Below are positions 56,615 to 64,000 of a stretch of DNA of 64,000 bases, one piece after another. The DNA lies in NCBI RefSeq assembly GCF_024699945.1, contig NZ_JAJOMY010000001.1, forward strand, positions 2,542,001 through 2,606,000, written 5' to 3'. Made by a program: the position numbers and the translations under genes. The number at the start of each line of letters is the position of its first letter. Within the stretch, counting starts at the first letter, position 1. The notes beneath the pieces are model-generated. The model made no database searches, was not told the DNA's origin, and saw only the letters and a list, made by a program, of their open reading frames with translations. The stretch is from Phenylobacterium sp. J426 (lineage in GTDB: Bacteria; Pseudomonadota; Alphaproteobacteria; Caulobacterales; Caulobacteraceae).

Positions 56615-56796
56615 TCGTCTTCCTCCAAGAGACCCCATTCGACAAGCTCCCGAACTGTGGCCGCGAAGCTTTGGCGGGCGTTGACCGCTCGCTGTCGGAT
56701 TTGGGCGAATGTCTCCTCATCGAAGGAGACGACGATGCGCCGCTGATCGCGGACGTGCGTTCGTGTCGAACCTTCGCCGGGTATGCGCCGCCCCAT
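56611..56796 (-). CDS. Ribbon-helix-helix DNA-binding protein, 61 aa
   Basis: ATG 56796 overlaps the restored stop of the DUF551-like gene (ATGA). The product has the RHH pattern: basic N-terminal strand (DQRRIVVSFDEETFAQIRQR), a short turn and a second helix (SFAATVRELVEWGLLE). Such Arc/MetJ-type proteins act as phage regulators. Its own stop overlaps the next start. Confidence 0.72.
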   Translation of the reverse strand: MGRRIPGEGSTRTHVRDQRRIVVSFDEETFAQIRQRAVNARQSFAATVRELVEWGLLEEDD

Positions 56797-57042
56797 CACT
56801 CCCCCTCCCCAGACACAGCGCCATCGGTAGGCGGGGGGAGGAAGTGGCATCCAGTGGGTAGGCTCGAACATCAGCCTCGCGTTCCCGCCGGGACTACCTG
56901 CGACCCGCCAGACGCCGGTCACGTCCACAAAGGCCGCCGCTGGTCCGAACCAATACTTGGGAGCGCGATGAACCACGAGCGCGGGGGTCGCTCCATCATA
57001 GCTCGCCAGTGGCCGCCACAGAGACACAGCGTCAGCCGTCAT
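56796..57042 (-). CDS. DUF551-like phage protein (apparent +1 frameshift)
   Basis: ATG 57042 follows AGGAGGTCGCGCA; an alternative ATG at 57075 overlaps the previous stop. The product contains WRPLASYDGATPALVV and the DUF551 hallmark PTHWMPLPPPP. At six G (56833-56838) the raw frame runs on; removing one base gives a stop that overlaps the next ATG exactly and an 81-residue protein ending TDGAVSGEGE. Function of DUF551 is unknown. Confidence 0.72.
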
Positions 57043-57071
57043 TGCGCGACCTCCTGTTTGGCGCAGCTCAA

Positions 57072-57413
57072 TCATTGCTGCGCTCCACTGCTGCGGGTGG
57101 CCCATGCCTTGTGTTCTGGACGGCGATAGGCAGGCTTTGCGTCGGGCCGCCCTGTGCGCCCACAGCGCACGGTGAAAGGCTCAGGCTTCATGCACCTCGC
57201 TTCGTAAATGTGCAGGCCTGGCTGAGCCGCCTCGATAGAGTCGAAACTGGAAGGCTCAAGGGTATGAACCCAGACCTCCTGGCCCGCCCACTCCTTCGGC
57301 GCTTGCCAGTAGCCGCGTTGGAACAGGATGGTGCCGTCAGATCGAACACGGCGCAGGCCACCCAACAGGTAGCCGTCGGGCGCCTTAATGTCGTGGTCTC
57401 GGCGGGCCATCAT
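57072..57413 (-). CDS. Phage protein of unknown function, 113 aa
   Basis: ATG 57413 overlaps the restored stop of the upstream gene. The product begins MMARRDHDIKAPDGYLLGG and has a beta-rich middle (DGTILFQRGYWQAP, EVWVHTLEPSSFDS) with two cysteines later. No family recognised. It is part of the coupled early operon. Confidence 0.65.
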   Translation of the reverse strand: MMARRDHDIKAPDGYLLGGLRRVRSDGTILFQRGYWQAPKEWAGQEVWVHTLEPSSFDSIEAAQPGLHIYEARCMKPEPFTVRCGRTGRPDAKPAYRRPEHKAWATRSSGAQQ

Positions 57414-58143
57414 TCGCCCCCCCTGAGACACCGCGCCCTGCGGGTCCTGGCTGGGCTTGTTGTTTGGCAGCGCGTCAGCACATCCCGGATCGTCACCACA
57501 GCCCCGGGAACTCTTCTGATCCTTACCGGCTACTGACTTTGCTCTTGCGAGGGCTTTGAGAATGTCCTGAGCCTCGGCGTTCAGCACCCGCGCGGCTTCG
57601 GCTTGGCCCAAGCGCTCCATCCGGAGGGCGGCGGCGTCTATCGTGGTCTGGGCGTAGTCGAGCGCCCCCACGACTTCTTCCAAGAGGCGTTCGGCGGCTT
57701 GCTTCTCGCGGATCAGGCGCAAGACGGTCGGCGGGTCGAAGGTGGCGATGTGCTCCCCGACCGCCTCGGCCCGAATGATTGCCCCTTCGTGCGGTCGAGC
57801 CACGAGCAGGCCCAGCCCGGGATTGGTAACGACCGTGGCCGACGCGACTTGGTACTTCCAACCGCACGGCAAGCCGTGAGTGGCAGCCCGCGCCACCTTC
57901 TCCAGCCCGTCGAGGTCCAGCTCCGCCCCATCAGGAGGGGAGGATTCCCGGGGGCTCTGGCTGGCGTTCAGCGTCAGGACTGCCGGCTGCCACGCCGATG
58001 CCCGCGCCACCTTCCGCACGCGCTGCGTCGAGGAGGCGGGCCAACAGCGCACGCCCGCTGGCCACGTCCTTGCGGTCAAGGAGGGCGCGCATGTCTTCGT
58101 CGCTGATGCGCTCCACGAGAGCATTGCTCTGCTCACTCAGCAT
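57410..58143 (-). CDS. Ea22-like phage protein (two apparent +1 frameshifts)
   Basis: ATG 58143 starts LSEQSNALVERISDEDMRAL, a Glu/Asp-rich helical segment; the raw frame stops after 70 codons. Removing one base from five G at 57950-57954 continues into DGAELDLDGLEKVARAATHG, then a domain resembling Ead/Ea22 proteins (VVTNPGLGLLVARPHEG, HIATFDPPTVLRLIREK) and a helical tail. Removing one base from seven C at 57417-57423 then gives a stop overlapping the next ATG. The repaired length is 243 residues. The double repair is less certain than the others. Confidence 0.6.
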
Positions 58144-58943
58144 GACCGGCCTCCTGAGTGGGAGCGATACGCCGCCTGCCGATCATCGAACTCGGCGCGA
58201 TCCTCCGGGCTTTCCCGCTGCGCCTCGATAATCCGCTGGCGTTCGTGGAGGCGTGCGCGGTCGAGCTGCGCATTGCAGGCTGCGACGATCCACTTGGCGC
58301 GGGCGATGTCCACGCCTTCCCGGCAGTCGTGATTGAGCGGGATCATCGCCCCGTTGGGCATGACGACGTAGCAGGGGTCATGTTCGCCCGGCTCATCGTG
58401 GAAGCCGAAGGGAGCACCCTCTGGCCACTCGCAGCCCTTTACCGACAGCGGCGCTTCGCTCGCGGTCGACCAGCCGTGGTGCCAGCAGAAGGCGGCATAG
58501 GCGGCTACATCTCGCGGGTCGCCCTTGGCGGCGTGATGATGCAGTTGGCGGCGGCATTCTTCCTGCCAGTCATCCCGCATCCAGCCGTCGCTGTAGCCGT
58601 ATTTGGCTTCCGCCTTCGCCAGCTTGTCGGCGAGCGCTGCCGTGAAGCGCGCCACCAGATCGGCAGTCGCCGGGTGTAGCGCGGCGTCATGGTTGGCTGC
58701 GGGCAGCCCAGGCTCGGCCTGACCGCTGCCACTAGCCGAACTATCCTCCCCACCTCCTACATGGGGAGAGGGGGCGGCTGCTGGCGGATGCAGATAAAGC
58801 GGTTCCGCGATAACGGCGCACCAACCCGGCCGCGCCGGTTGAGACGCCATCGGCCGCTGAGTCAGCGTCCAGTGAACCTTGCGGCCCGGCGCGTCGTAAC
58901 GATACCGCCAAGCGACCGGCTTCAGTTCCACGCTCTCAGACAT
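58137..58943 (-). CDS. Phage protein of unknown function, 268 aa
   Basis: ATG 58943 lies in the same 18-base word (CGCAATGTCTGAGAGCGT) as the internal start at 59193. The product begins MSESVELKPVAWRYRYD, contains AEPLYLHPP (a phrase common in DUF551/Ea22-type mosaic proteins), a Trp/His-rich middle (FCWHHGWS) and a C-terminal nuclease-like or structural segment with WIVAACNAQLDRARLHERQ. It appears to be a mosaic of phage modules. Function unknown. Confidence 0.68.
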   Translation of the reverse strand: MSESVELKPVAWRYRYDAPGRKVHWTLTQRPMASQPARPGWCAVIAEPLYLHPPAAAPSPHVGGGEDSSASGSGQAEPGLPAANHDAALHPATADLVARFTAALADKLAKAEAKYGYSDGWMRDDWQEECRRQLHHHAAKGDPRDVAAYAAFCWHHGWSTASEAPLSVKGCEWPEGAPFGFHDEPGEHDPCYVVMPNGAMIPLNHDCREGVDIARAKWIVAACNAQLDRARLHERQRIIEAQRESPEDRAEFDDRQAAYRSHSGGRSC

Positions 58944-59415
58944 TGCGGAGCCCGATGCTGTTGAGGGTGTTGATGGCGTCTTCGTTGGCGCCGTGAGGCT
59001 TGGCCTCGACCGGCGTCTCGATGATCTCGGCACACACGAACGTGCGGTCGCGTTGCAGGCCTAGCCGCGCCAGGAGGTAGGCCGCTTCCTCGACGCCCTC
59101 TCGGCTCTCGTGCGGGCCGTCGATGGGCTTGCTGTAGCCGTGCGGCCCGAGCTCAGCGAGCCACCACCAACGCTTCTCGACGCTCTCAGACATTGCGGGC
59201 CTCTGTGTCCTGGGTGAGGCCGACCACCAGATGCAGCGGTCGTGATCTTCCGGCTGGCAACAGTCGCACCCGTCGTCGGCCCACTGGATCGGGCCGCGCC
59301 GCGCCGTGATCGCCTGATGCGGGCCGTCATGGCCGGCAGGCAGCGGGCATCCGGTACGGTCGCCCAGGTCGCCGTGATAGTCGGGCGGCAGCAGGTCGCA
59401 GGTACGCTCAGCCAT
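58936..59415 (-). CDS. Cys-rich phage protein, possibly two genes read through
   Basis: ATG 59415 opens MAERTCDLLPPDYHGDLG, with GCPLPAGHDGPH and a Cys cluster (GCDCCQPEDHDRC) typical of small zinc-binding phage proteins. In the same frame, an internal ATG at 59193 starts MSESVEKRWWWLAELGPHG, an 85-residue protein whose start sequence repeats that of the next gene downstream. Either one 159-residue protein or two overlapping products may be made. A single-base insertion does not separate them cleanly, so I leave the frame as read. Confidence 0.6.
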   Translation of the reverse strand: MAERTCDLLPPDYHGDLGDRTGCPLPAGHDGPHQAITARRGPIQWADDGCDCCQPEDHDRCIWWSASPRTQRPAMSESVEKRWWWLAELGPHGYSKPIDGPHESREGVEEAAYLLARLGLQRDRTFVCAEIIETPVEAKPHGANEDAINTLNSIGLRNV

Positions 59416-59569
59416 GATCGGTGTCCTGGGTGGAGAGGGCGGCGGCTTCCTGGCGATCCTTCTCGCGCTGCAAGACAACGGTCAGGAGGGCTGCGAGGCT
59501 GGCCGGGCTACGCGGGTTGACGTGATCCAGCGCGATGACGCGCCTCGGTTCCTTCTTCTCACCCTTCAC
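59408..59569 (-). CDS. 53-aa phage peptide
   Basis: GTG 59569, preceded by AGGAGAAGGCCG, overlaps the TGA of the upstream gene (GTGA). The product is basic then acidic: KGEKKEPRRVIALDHVNPRS, a helix LAALLTVVLQREKDRQEAA and a polar tail. It overlaps the start of the next gene by eight bases. No family recognised. Confidence 0.6.
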   Translation of the reverse strand: MKGEKKEPRRVIALDHVNPRSPASLAALLTVVLQREKDRQEAAALSTQDTDHG

Positions 59570-59775
59570 CGGCCTTCTCCTGTGGTTTGATGGTTTGGTT
59601 CGGGCATTGATGATCTGACCGGCGGGGATGAAGCTGACGCGCGGCCAACCTTGCTTGTGGGCTCGTCCTGCTGGCGCGGTGTTTCCCGCATGACGCGGAA
59701 ACTCGGCGCCACGGCATCTCGCCAGGACCCGTCGGCGCAGGTGCAGGCGTAGCGAACACAGACGGCGCAACGCAT
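59566..59775 (-). CDS. 69-aa Cys-rich phage protein
   Basis: ATG 59775 overlaps the stop of the DUF1643 gene (ATGA). The N-terminus MRCAVCVRYACTCADGSW has a CxxC and CxC arrangement that could bind zinc. The rest is polar and Ser/Pro-rich. Function unknown. Confidence 0.6.
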   Translation of the reverse strand: MRCAVCVRYACTCADGSWRDAVAPSFRVMRETPRQQDEPTSKVGRASASSPPVRSSMPEPNHQTTGEGR

Positions 59776-60374
59776 CAGGGCCGCCTCCACGGGATCAGAG
59801 GGGTGTCATAGGCGAGCATCAGCGGATGGCGCGGTTGCCCGTCCTGGGCTGTTCCAAGGCACATGAGCTGCACCCCCAGCCGGTCGGCCATGCCGCAGAC
59901 CACGCGCCAGCGGCGCCGCAGGTGACCGGGCAACTTGGCGAGCGGCCCCCACGCCGCGATGACGACCGGCGCCTCTCGCATGATCCGCTCAAGGTGGGAG
60001 TCGTTCTCAGGCCCCCGCGGGTCGGCCACGTGCCGGAGCGCTTTGATGTCCGTCGCCCGATAGGCGAACTTGTTTCCGACGATGGCCCAGCCGCCACCCA
60101 GGCGCTCGGTGAAGCCCATCACCTTGCGGATCGTGGCGTCGTCTTCGGTCGCGTCGGCGGTCGACGGATTGACCATCAACCACGCGACCGCGCCGGCTCC
60201 GCTCAGCCCGTGACGCTCCAGCCGGTAGCGGTACAAGCCGCAGCCCGAGATGATGGCCGAGCCGTGGCGGCTGCGTCCGAGAGACACCGCCCCATCCGCA
60301 GGGAGCGAGGCGGCGGGGTTGGCCGCTGGCAATGGCCCGCTGGTCGATTGTGCGTGGTCCCGGGAGCCCGTCAT
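59775..60374 (-). CDS. DUF1643 family protein
   Basis: ATG 60374 gives 199 residues. The DUF1643 signatures are clear: YRYRLERHG, the phrase AWLMVNPSTADATEDDATIRK, GWAIVGNKFAYRATD and VIAAWGPLAKLP. The family is frequent in phages and mobile elements; its biochemical role is not established. The N-terminal 35 residues (SLPADGAVSLGRSR) are a linker related to those of other genes in the operon. Start and stop both overlap neighbours. Confidence 0.88.
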   Translation of the reverse strand: MTGSRDHAQSTSGPLPAANPAASLPADGAVSLGRSRHGSAIISGCGLYRYRLERHGLSGAGAVAWLMVNPSTADATEDDATIRKVMGFTERLGGGWAIVGNKFAYRATDIKALRHVADPRGPENDSHLERIMREAPVVIAAWGPLAKLPGHLRRRWRVVCGMADRLGVQLMCLGTAQDGQPRHPLMLAYDTPLIPWRRP

Positions 60375-60595
60375 GCTGCGATCCTTCCGATGCTCGGTGA
60401 GACAAAGCGCAGAGCAACCCGATCCCGATAGCCGCAGCGGTCGACCCGCTCTTCGGCAGATCGCCAAGTCATCTGACCGTGGCAGTAGGCCGCTCCCGTC
60501 TCGTTGATCGGAGGGCCAAGGTTCGGGCATTCCCCGCACTTAGGGGTTAGGGCGGTGAACAGGTCAGGCTGCACGCTGTTGGTAGAGCCCGTCAT
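60371..60595 (-). CDS. 74-aa Cys-containing phage protein
   Basis: ATG 60595 overlaps the stop of the upstream peptide gene. The product has CGECPNLGPPINETGAAYCHG, a CxxC followed by a distant Cys and His as in small zinc-binding domains, then WRSAEERVDRCGYRDRV. Function unknown. Its stop overlaps the DUF1643 start. Confidence 0.65.
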   Translation of the reverse strand: MTGSTNSVQPDLFTALTPKCGECPNLGPPINETGAAYCHGQMTWRSAEERVDRCGYRDRVALRFVSPSIGRIAA

Positions 60596-60702
60596 TGCAG
60601 AGCCCCGGCGCTCAAAGCGGTGCAGATCGAACCAACGGCCCCTCCGAGGAAAATGCCAACGAAGGTACCGATGAAGAATGAGATGCGGTCGGCCTTGGTC
60701 AT
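60592..60702 (-). CDS. 36-aa single-span phage peptide
   Basis: ATG 60702 overlaps the preceding stop and the TGA overlaps the next ATG. The peptide is MTKADRISFFIGTFVGIFLG plus a glycine/alanine-rich continuation, one membrane segment. Double coupling in the operon is the main support. Confidence 0.55.
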   Translation of the reverse strand: MTKADRISFFIGTFVGIFLGGAVGSICTALSAGALQ

Positions 60703-61145
60703 GGCGCCTCCGAAGGGTGAGGTGGCGCGCCGTCCACGGATGCTTTCGTGAGGCCTTGCCCGGCCGCGAGCTCAGCTTGGCGGCGCTCCTGCCCGAGGCC
60801 GATCCGCTCCTCGTAGGCTTCGGGGCTCTCGCCGGACGCCGCCATTGCCTCGCAGCACGGCTGGCACCACGCGAAGCGCATGAACTCGCCGTCGTAGACT
60901 TCAGCGCGGCGACGGATGCGCATCGAGACAGCGACCTCGCCAGCGCACGTGTGGCACTCGCCGGACTTCCGGCACCAAACCATCTTGTCCGACAGCACGC
61001 CGTCGCCAGGGCCAGACCCGCCGAAGTCACCTTCGAACGGATCGCAGGCCAAGCAGTCCGCTTCCCAACTCAGCGCCTGCGGCTGGGCAATGCGTCCCTC
61101 GTTATCCGTGGACGGCGCGCCACAAATTCCATTTTCCGAGCCCAT
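60699..61145 (-). CDS. Cys-rich phage zinc-finger-like protein, 148 aa
   Basis: The product begins MGSENGICGAPSTDNEGR, a leader shared with the next upstream gene, then has several Cys pairs: ADCLACDPFEG, WCRKSGECHTCAGEV and AWCQPCCEAM, which suggest one or two zinc sites. The C-terminal part is charged and helical. No enzyme motif is visible. The start is at ATG 61145, 40 bases after the upstream stop. Confidence 0.7.
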   Translation of the reverse strand: MGSENGICGAPSTDNEGRIAQPQALSWEADCLACDPFEGDFGGSGPGDGVLSDKMVWCRKSGECHTCAGEVAVSMRIRRRAEVYDGEFMRFAWCQPCCEAMAASGESPEAYEERIGLGQERRQAELAAGQGLTKASVDGAPPHPSEAP

Positions 61146-61184
61146 CAGGCGCTCTCCATCTGTTGGTGGGGGTTAGAGGCCGCG

Positions 61185-61844
61185 CTACTTCGTGGTGACG
61201 GCGACCTTGAGCGCCGCGGTCGCTTCGCCGAGCTTCAGCTTCACCGTGTCCAGCAGGCCTTTCGCGATGGCGCTGTTCGCGTTGGCGAGCGCCTCCTTCA
61301 TCGCGGTCTCGATGGAGTAGTGGAGGTGCTTGTGGATCAGGTGGGCCACGCGGGTCTGCGTGCCCGACCACGAGTAGCCGCCGCTCTCGTCCTTGGACTT
61401 GCCCTCGTAGTTGACCTTCTCGGTCATGTAGGCTTCGGCCCGCTGGACTAGGTATTCGATGAAGGTGACCGACTTCCCGGTCGGCTCACCCCAGCGGTTG
61501 GTCTCCTGCAGGACGAGGTTCTCGACCAGCTCGCTCACGCGCGGCAGTACGTGCTTGCTGCCGAGGTCTTCGACCAGGGCGTCTAGACGCGCCTTCACCA
61601 GCTTGTTCAGCGACTTGGCGAACGGGCTCGTGCCGCGAAACTCGAAGCCGTCCTCGTCATAGTGCAGGTCCGTCAGCAGACCGTCCGCCAGCCTATCGAC
61701 GAGGCGGTTAGCCAGATCCTCCTGAGACAGCCCCAGCACTTCCAGCGTCAGCGGCTGGGCAAGGCCTGTGGGCTCTTGGGTAGGGGACGGCGCGCCACAA
61801 CTTCCCGACTCAAAACCTTCCACCTTCTGTTCCTCTCTGGTCAT
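61185..61844 (-). CDS. Phage early protein of unknown function, 219 aa
   Basis: ATG 61844 overlaps nothing but follows the upstream stop by five bases. After the shared leader (GSCGAPSPTQEPTGLAQP) the product is mostly helical: LSQEDLANRLVDRLADGLL, KSLNKLVKARLDALVEDL, TFIEYLVQRAEAYM, and a C-terminal ANANSAIAKGLLDTVKLKL. It lacks motifs I know. Its place just after the exonuclease and RecT genes suggests a role in phage DNA replication or recombination. Confidence 0.7.
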   Translation of the reverse strand: MTREEQKVEGFESGSCGAPSPTQEPTGLAQPLTLEVLGLSQEDLANRLVDRLADGLLTDLHYDEDGFEFRGTSPFAKSLNKLVKARLDALVEDLGSKHVLPRVSELVENLVLQETNRWGEPTGKSVTFIEYLVQRAEAYMTEKVNYEGKSKDESGGYSWSGTQTRVAHLIHKHLHYSIETAMKEALANANSAIAKGLLDTVKLKLGEATAALKVAVTTK

Positions 61845-61849
61845 GGGGA

Positions 61850-62029
61850 TCACGCGGCTTCGGCGAACAGAGGCCCGGTGCGGAGCGCTTCGACGCGGCG
61901 TTCGGAGGCCTTCGCCCACTCGAGCAGTTGGGCGGCAAGCGCCGGGTTCTTGCTCTTGCGGTTGGACGCCTCGCGCCGATACGTCGCCGCGACGAACTGC
62001 TCGTGCGCGATGAGGTCGACGACGCGCAC
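61850..62029 (-). CDS. 59-aa phage peptide
   Basis: GTG 62029 directly follows the stop of the exonuclease gene. The product (VRVVDLIAHEQFVAATYRRE, then a basic helix and WAKASERRVEALR) is helical and basic. No family recognised; GC3-biased codons and tight packing support it. Confidence 0.6.
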   Translation of the reverse strand: MRVVDLIAHEQFVAATYRREASNRKSKNPALAAQLLEWAKASERRVEALRTGPLFAEAA

Positions 62030-62728
62030 CTAAGCCGCCCTCCGCCGGTCCAGTTCGCGCCGAGCGTTCCAGACGAGATCCGCTTCGACGGGCTTGTTGA
62101 TCATCCAGCGCAGGAAGCCCGCGTCGACGTCTGCCCAGCGCTTGCCGCGCCACTCGCCGATAGGGCAGGTGGGGAGCACGCGCGGCTCCTTCGTCCACGC
62201 CACCATCTCGGCCGCCGTCGCCTTCGTCAGCAGCGCCAGCAGAATGTGGGCCGTGACATAGGCGTCTGGGCCCGCGCGGTGTGGCGGCATGCAGGCGTCG
62301 GGCTCAGGAGCGATCAGGCCCTGGTCTTCAAGCCAGTACCTCAGCGTGCCGTTGTTGTGCGCCGGTGCTTCCGGCCACACCCGCAGCGCGGCCTTCAGCG
62401 TGCAGAGCACCGGAAGCTTCTGCTCCCCGCTGAAGCGCGCCTCGAAGTCCAGGTTGTGTGCGGCGACGACGTTGATCCCGTCGACCAGGCAGTCGGACCA
62501 CATGCCGGCGGGATCAAACGAGGGCTTGTCGTGCAGATCGGCCGCGCAGATGTGGTGGACGGCGCGCACCTCGGGCGGCACGGCTTCAGCGCGGTAGAGG
62601 AACGAGCCGCGCGGCCCGATCCTCCAGCCGTCGCCGTCGTTCTCGACGTCGCAGTAGCCGTGCTCGATGACGACGGCCGGCGGCTCCATCCCGGTCGTCT
62701 CGTAGTCGATCACTCGGATGCGGGGCAT
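62030..62728 (-). CDS. DnaQ-like 3'-5' exonuclease (ExoX-type)
   Basis: The product is 232 residues with DEDD-family motifs: Exo I in RVIDYETTGME, Exo II in NVVAAHNLDFEARF, and Exo III in HRAGPDAYVTAHI, where His and Asp complete the metal site (DEDDh). A C-terminal segment with GEWRGKRWADVDAGFLRWM resembles the tail of ExoX-like phage exonucleases. Its ATG overlaps the RecT stop, so the two are made together, as expected for a single-strand annealing recombination module. Confidence 0.9.
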   Translation of the reverse strand: MPRIRVIDYETTGMEPPAVVIEHGYCDVENDGDGWRIGPRGSFLYRAEAVPPEVRAVHHICAADLHDKPSFDPAGMWSDCLVDGINVVAAHNLDFEARFSGEQKLPVLCTLKAALRVWPEAPAHNNGTLRYWLEDQGLIAPEPDACMPPHRAGPDAYVTAHILLALLTKATAAEMVAWTKEPRVLPTCPIGEWRGKRWADVDAGFLRWMINKPVEADLVWNARRELDRRRAA

Positions 62729-63765
62729 CAGTCTTGCCCCATGGATGCGAGCGCCTTGCGGCGGCCAAGCACGGCGGCGTCGAGGGCCTTCGCCTTCACG
62801 GCGTCAGCGCCTTTCAGCAACTCGAAGCGCTCGACGTTGGTGGCGTCGTTGGTGAAGGCGTCGAGGTCCTCGACCGAGCCGAACTGATCGAGGCTGTCCA
62901 TGACCTGATCGGCCCAGGCGACAGCATCGAAGTCGCTGTTTCGGTCGCCCGGGAAGTCGTCGGCCGCGCCAGTCGGGGCGTCCGTGACTTCGGCCTCGGT
63001 GGCGGGCTCCTGCGGCTCATCGAAGTCAGCGTGCAGCCGGCGCATCGTGGCGGCGCCCTGCGCGGCCCGGCTGAGGTCGTAGTGCTCGTCGTCCCGCTGG
63101 AAGACCTGCATCAGGTCCGTGCTCATCGGTAGGCGCTTCGCCAGCCGCCGCAGGACCGTCTTGCGGGCCATCTCGCCCCACCACTGCACCCAGGGCCCGT
63201 TGTTCTTGGCGCGCGAGACGTTGCGGACCTGCTCGACCTCGGCGATCGACATGACCTCGCGGTAGATGCCGCCGTCCTTGGTCTTGGCCACGGCGTAGAC
63301 GGCGACGGCCTTGCCGCGGTCGCCTTCCATGTACGGCTGGTGCTCGATCTTCTCGTTGTCGCCGAGCGTGTAGGAGAAGACGTCCTTGGCGTAGACGACG
63401 TGCGCCGAGATCGATAGCAACTCGCCGGAGCGGCGAACCTTCGTCAGCACGCCCGCGATCATCGGCAGGTAGCTGGCCTTGTTGCCGTAGGTGACCAGCG
63501 CAGCCTCTCGCCCGTCGGGCAGCAAGCCGTCCTGAGCGCACTTCATCGCGGCCGCTAGCACAGACTGGCGGTCGGCCTTCTGCAGGTCCGGGTTCGTGTT
63601 GATCGCCGTCATGACGACGCGGACGAACTTCTCGGGCGAAACATGCTCCGGTAGGGCCAGGGCGAACTGCTTCTCCATCCGCTGGACGTCGCCGACGACG
63701 CCCGGCGCGCGCGGTTCGATCTTGGCGACGGCGGTGGATTGCTGGGCTTGGGCTTGGGCGGCCAT
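62728..63765 (-). CDS. recT: RecT-family single-strand annealing protein
   Basis: The product is 345 residues. RecT family features: LPEHVSPEKFVRVVMTAINTNPDL, ALVTYGNKASYLPMIAGVL, KTKDGGIYREVMSIAEVEQV and GPWVQWWGEMARKTVLRRL. RecT anneals complementary single strands during phage recombination and replication. The C-terminal 110 residues are acidic and variable, as usual. ATG 63765 overlaps the stop of the upstream gene. A cognate 5'-3' exonuclease (RecE or YqaJ type) would be expected just upstream, outside or at the window edge. Confidence 0.93.
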   Translation of the reverse strand: MAAQAQAQQSTAVAKIEPRAPGVVGDVQRMEKQFALALPEHVSPEKFVRVVMTAINTNPDLQKADRQSVLAAAMKCAQDGLLPDGREAALVTYGNKASYLPMIAGVLTKVRRSGELLSISAHVVYAKDVFSYTLGDNEKIEHQPYMEGDRGKAVAVYAVAKTKDGGIYREVMSIAEVEQVRNVSRAKNNGPWVQWWGEMARKTVLRRLAKRLPMSTDLMQVFQRDDEHYDLSRAAQGAATMRRLHADFDEPQEPATEAEVTDAPTGAADDFPGDRNSDFDAVAWADQVMDSLDQFGSVEDLDAFTNDATNVERFELLKGADAVKAKALDAAVLGRRKALASMGQD

Positions 63766-64000
63766 CAGGCGGCGTCCTTATGTTCGGGGAAGGTGAAGGG
63801 CTCGGCGACGTCGGTTAGCCAAGGCGGGAAGCTGTGGTCGGTCGGCTCTTCGGCGGGCTCGATCACGGCCCACGGCACGTCGAGGCCGAAGCGGTTGACG
63901 AAGGTCCGGTAGTTTGCGAGCGCCACCTCGACCTTCTGCCGTCCGCTCTCGAATGACGTGTCGAAGTGCGACCGCAGGATCGGCTTCACGATGGGCGCGT
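63765..64000 (-). CDS. 3' end of a gene upstream of recT (partial)
   Basis: The frame is open to the window edge, so only the last 78 or so residues are seen: PIVKPILRSHFDTSFESGRQ, then KVEVALANYRTFVNRFGLD and an acidic end. The stop overlaps the recT start. By position it could be the partner nuclease or a related recombination protein, but no catalytic motif is within the visible part. A GTG at 63989 might begin a short protein instead. Confidence 0.6.
   Translation of the reverse strand, partial: APIVKPILRSHFDTSFESGRQKVEVALANYRTFVNRFGLDVPWAVIEPAEEPTDHSFPPWLTDVAEPFTFPEHKDAA

Larger units (their letters stand above)
54577..64000. mobile_element. One end of an integrated element in radC (prophage-like)
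   Basis: The segment from the radC break to the window end holds a tyrosine integrase, an AlpA-like protein, a ribbon-helix-helix protein, DUF551 and DUF1643 proteins, many small phage-type genes, a DnaQ-like exonuclease and RecT, all leftward and mostly NTGA-coupled. This is a phage early/recombination region. The far boundary and any structural genes lie beyond the window, so an intact prophage is not proven. Confidence 0.85.

Noticed and set aside
58936..59415. A further +1 frameshift separating two phage genes
   Set aside because: A one-base removal does not reach the frame that ends at the MSESVE start; only a two-base change would, so it does not fit the pattern.

Overview
The window is about 64 kb of very GC-rich alphaproteobacterial chromosome, most like Caulobacteraceae (Phenylobacterium or Caulobacter). 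That placement is inferred from overall GC and codon use, MASE1 and HWE sensor kinases, a TonB-dependent receptor, a giant RTX protein with a type I secretion-like C-terminus, and LpoB/YcfL-type envelope lipoproteins. No rRNA, tRNA or CRISPR array was seen.

Layout. 1-4.0 kb: two sensor kinases (a MASE1 hybrid kinase cut by the window edge, and an HWE kinase). 4.1-9.6 kb: small membrane proteins and lipoproteins around a TonB-dependent receptor. 9.6-13.8 kb: a secreted protein coupled to a serine hydrolase, a dicarboxylate symporter and a single-domain response regulator. 14.2-17.3 kb: an envelope cluster (LpoB-like, COG3014-like, YcfL-like and a CsgG-like fourth protein). 17.7-22.5 kb: a translationally coupled operon (small membrane protein, Pal-like, tiny XRE regulator, OmpA-like) divergent from a KdpD/KdpE-like two-component system and a redoxin/2OG-Fe(II) oxygenase; three copies of the AT-rich motif CATAAG-N4-TYATAAT sit at these promoters. 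22.6-25.4 kb: two LuxR-type regulators and an HSL-type hydrolase. 25.6-36.1 kb: one RTX gene of about 10.5 kb. 36.1-41.3 kb: small proteins, an M28 peptidase and a YqjD/YqjE-like stress operon. 41.3-44.4 kb: copper island (Cys-pair peptide, CsoR, CopA) with CsoR-like operators. 44.5-54.3 kb: MFS exporter, zinc alcohol dehydrogenase, DUF4142, retropepsin-like protease, GH84 hexosaminidase, saccharopine dehydrogenase-like reductase, PfkB kinase and small membrane proteins.

From about 54.58 kb to the window end lies one end of an integrated element (prophage or related) inserted in radC: only the 3' part of radC remains at the junction, followed by a tyrosine integrase, an AlpA-like protein and a long leftward operon of small NTGA-coupled genes leading back to a DnaQ-type exonuclease and RecT.

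An important caveat covers the whole window: fifteen apparent frameshifts in twelve genes are all net +1, mostly in runs of five to seven G or C and often exactly six. Removing one base each restores family-like proteins and, repeatedly, perfect stop/start overlaps with the next gene. I treat these as probable sequencing or assembly insertions and annotate the repaired genes, noting each site.
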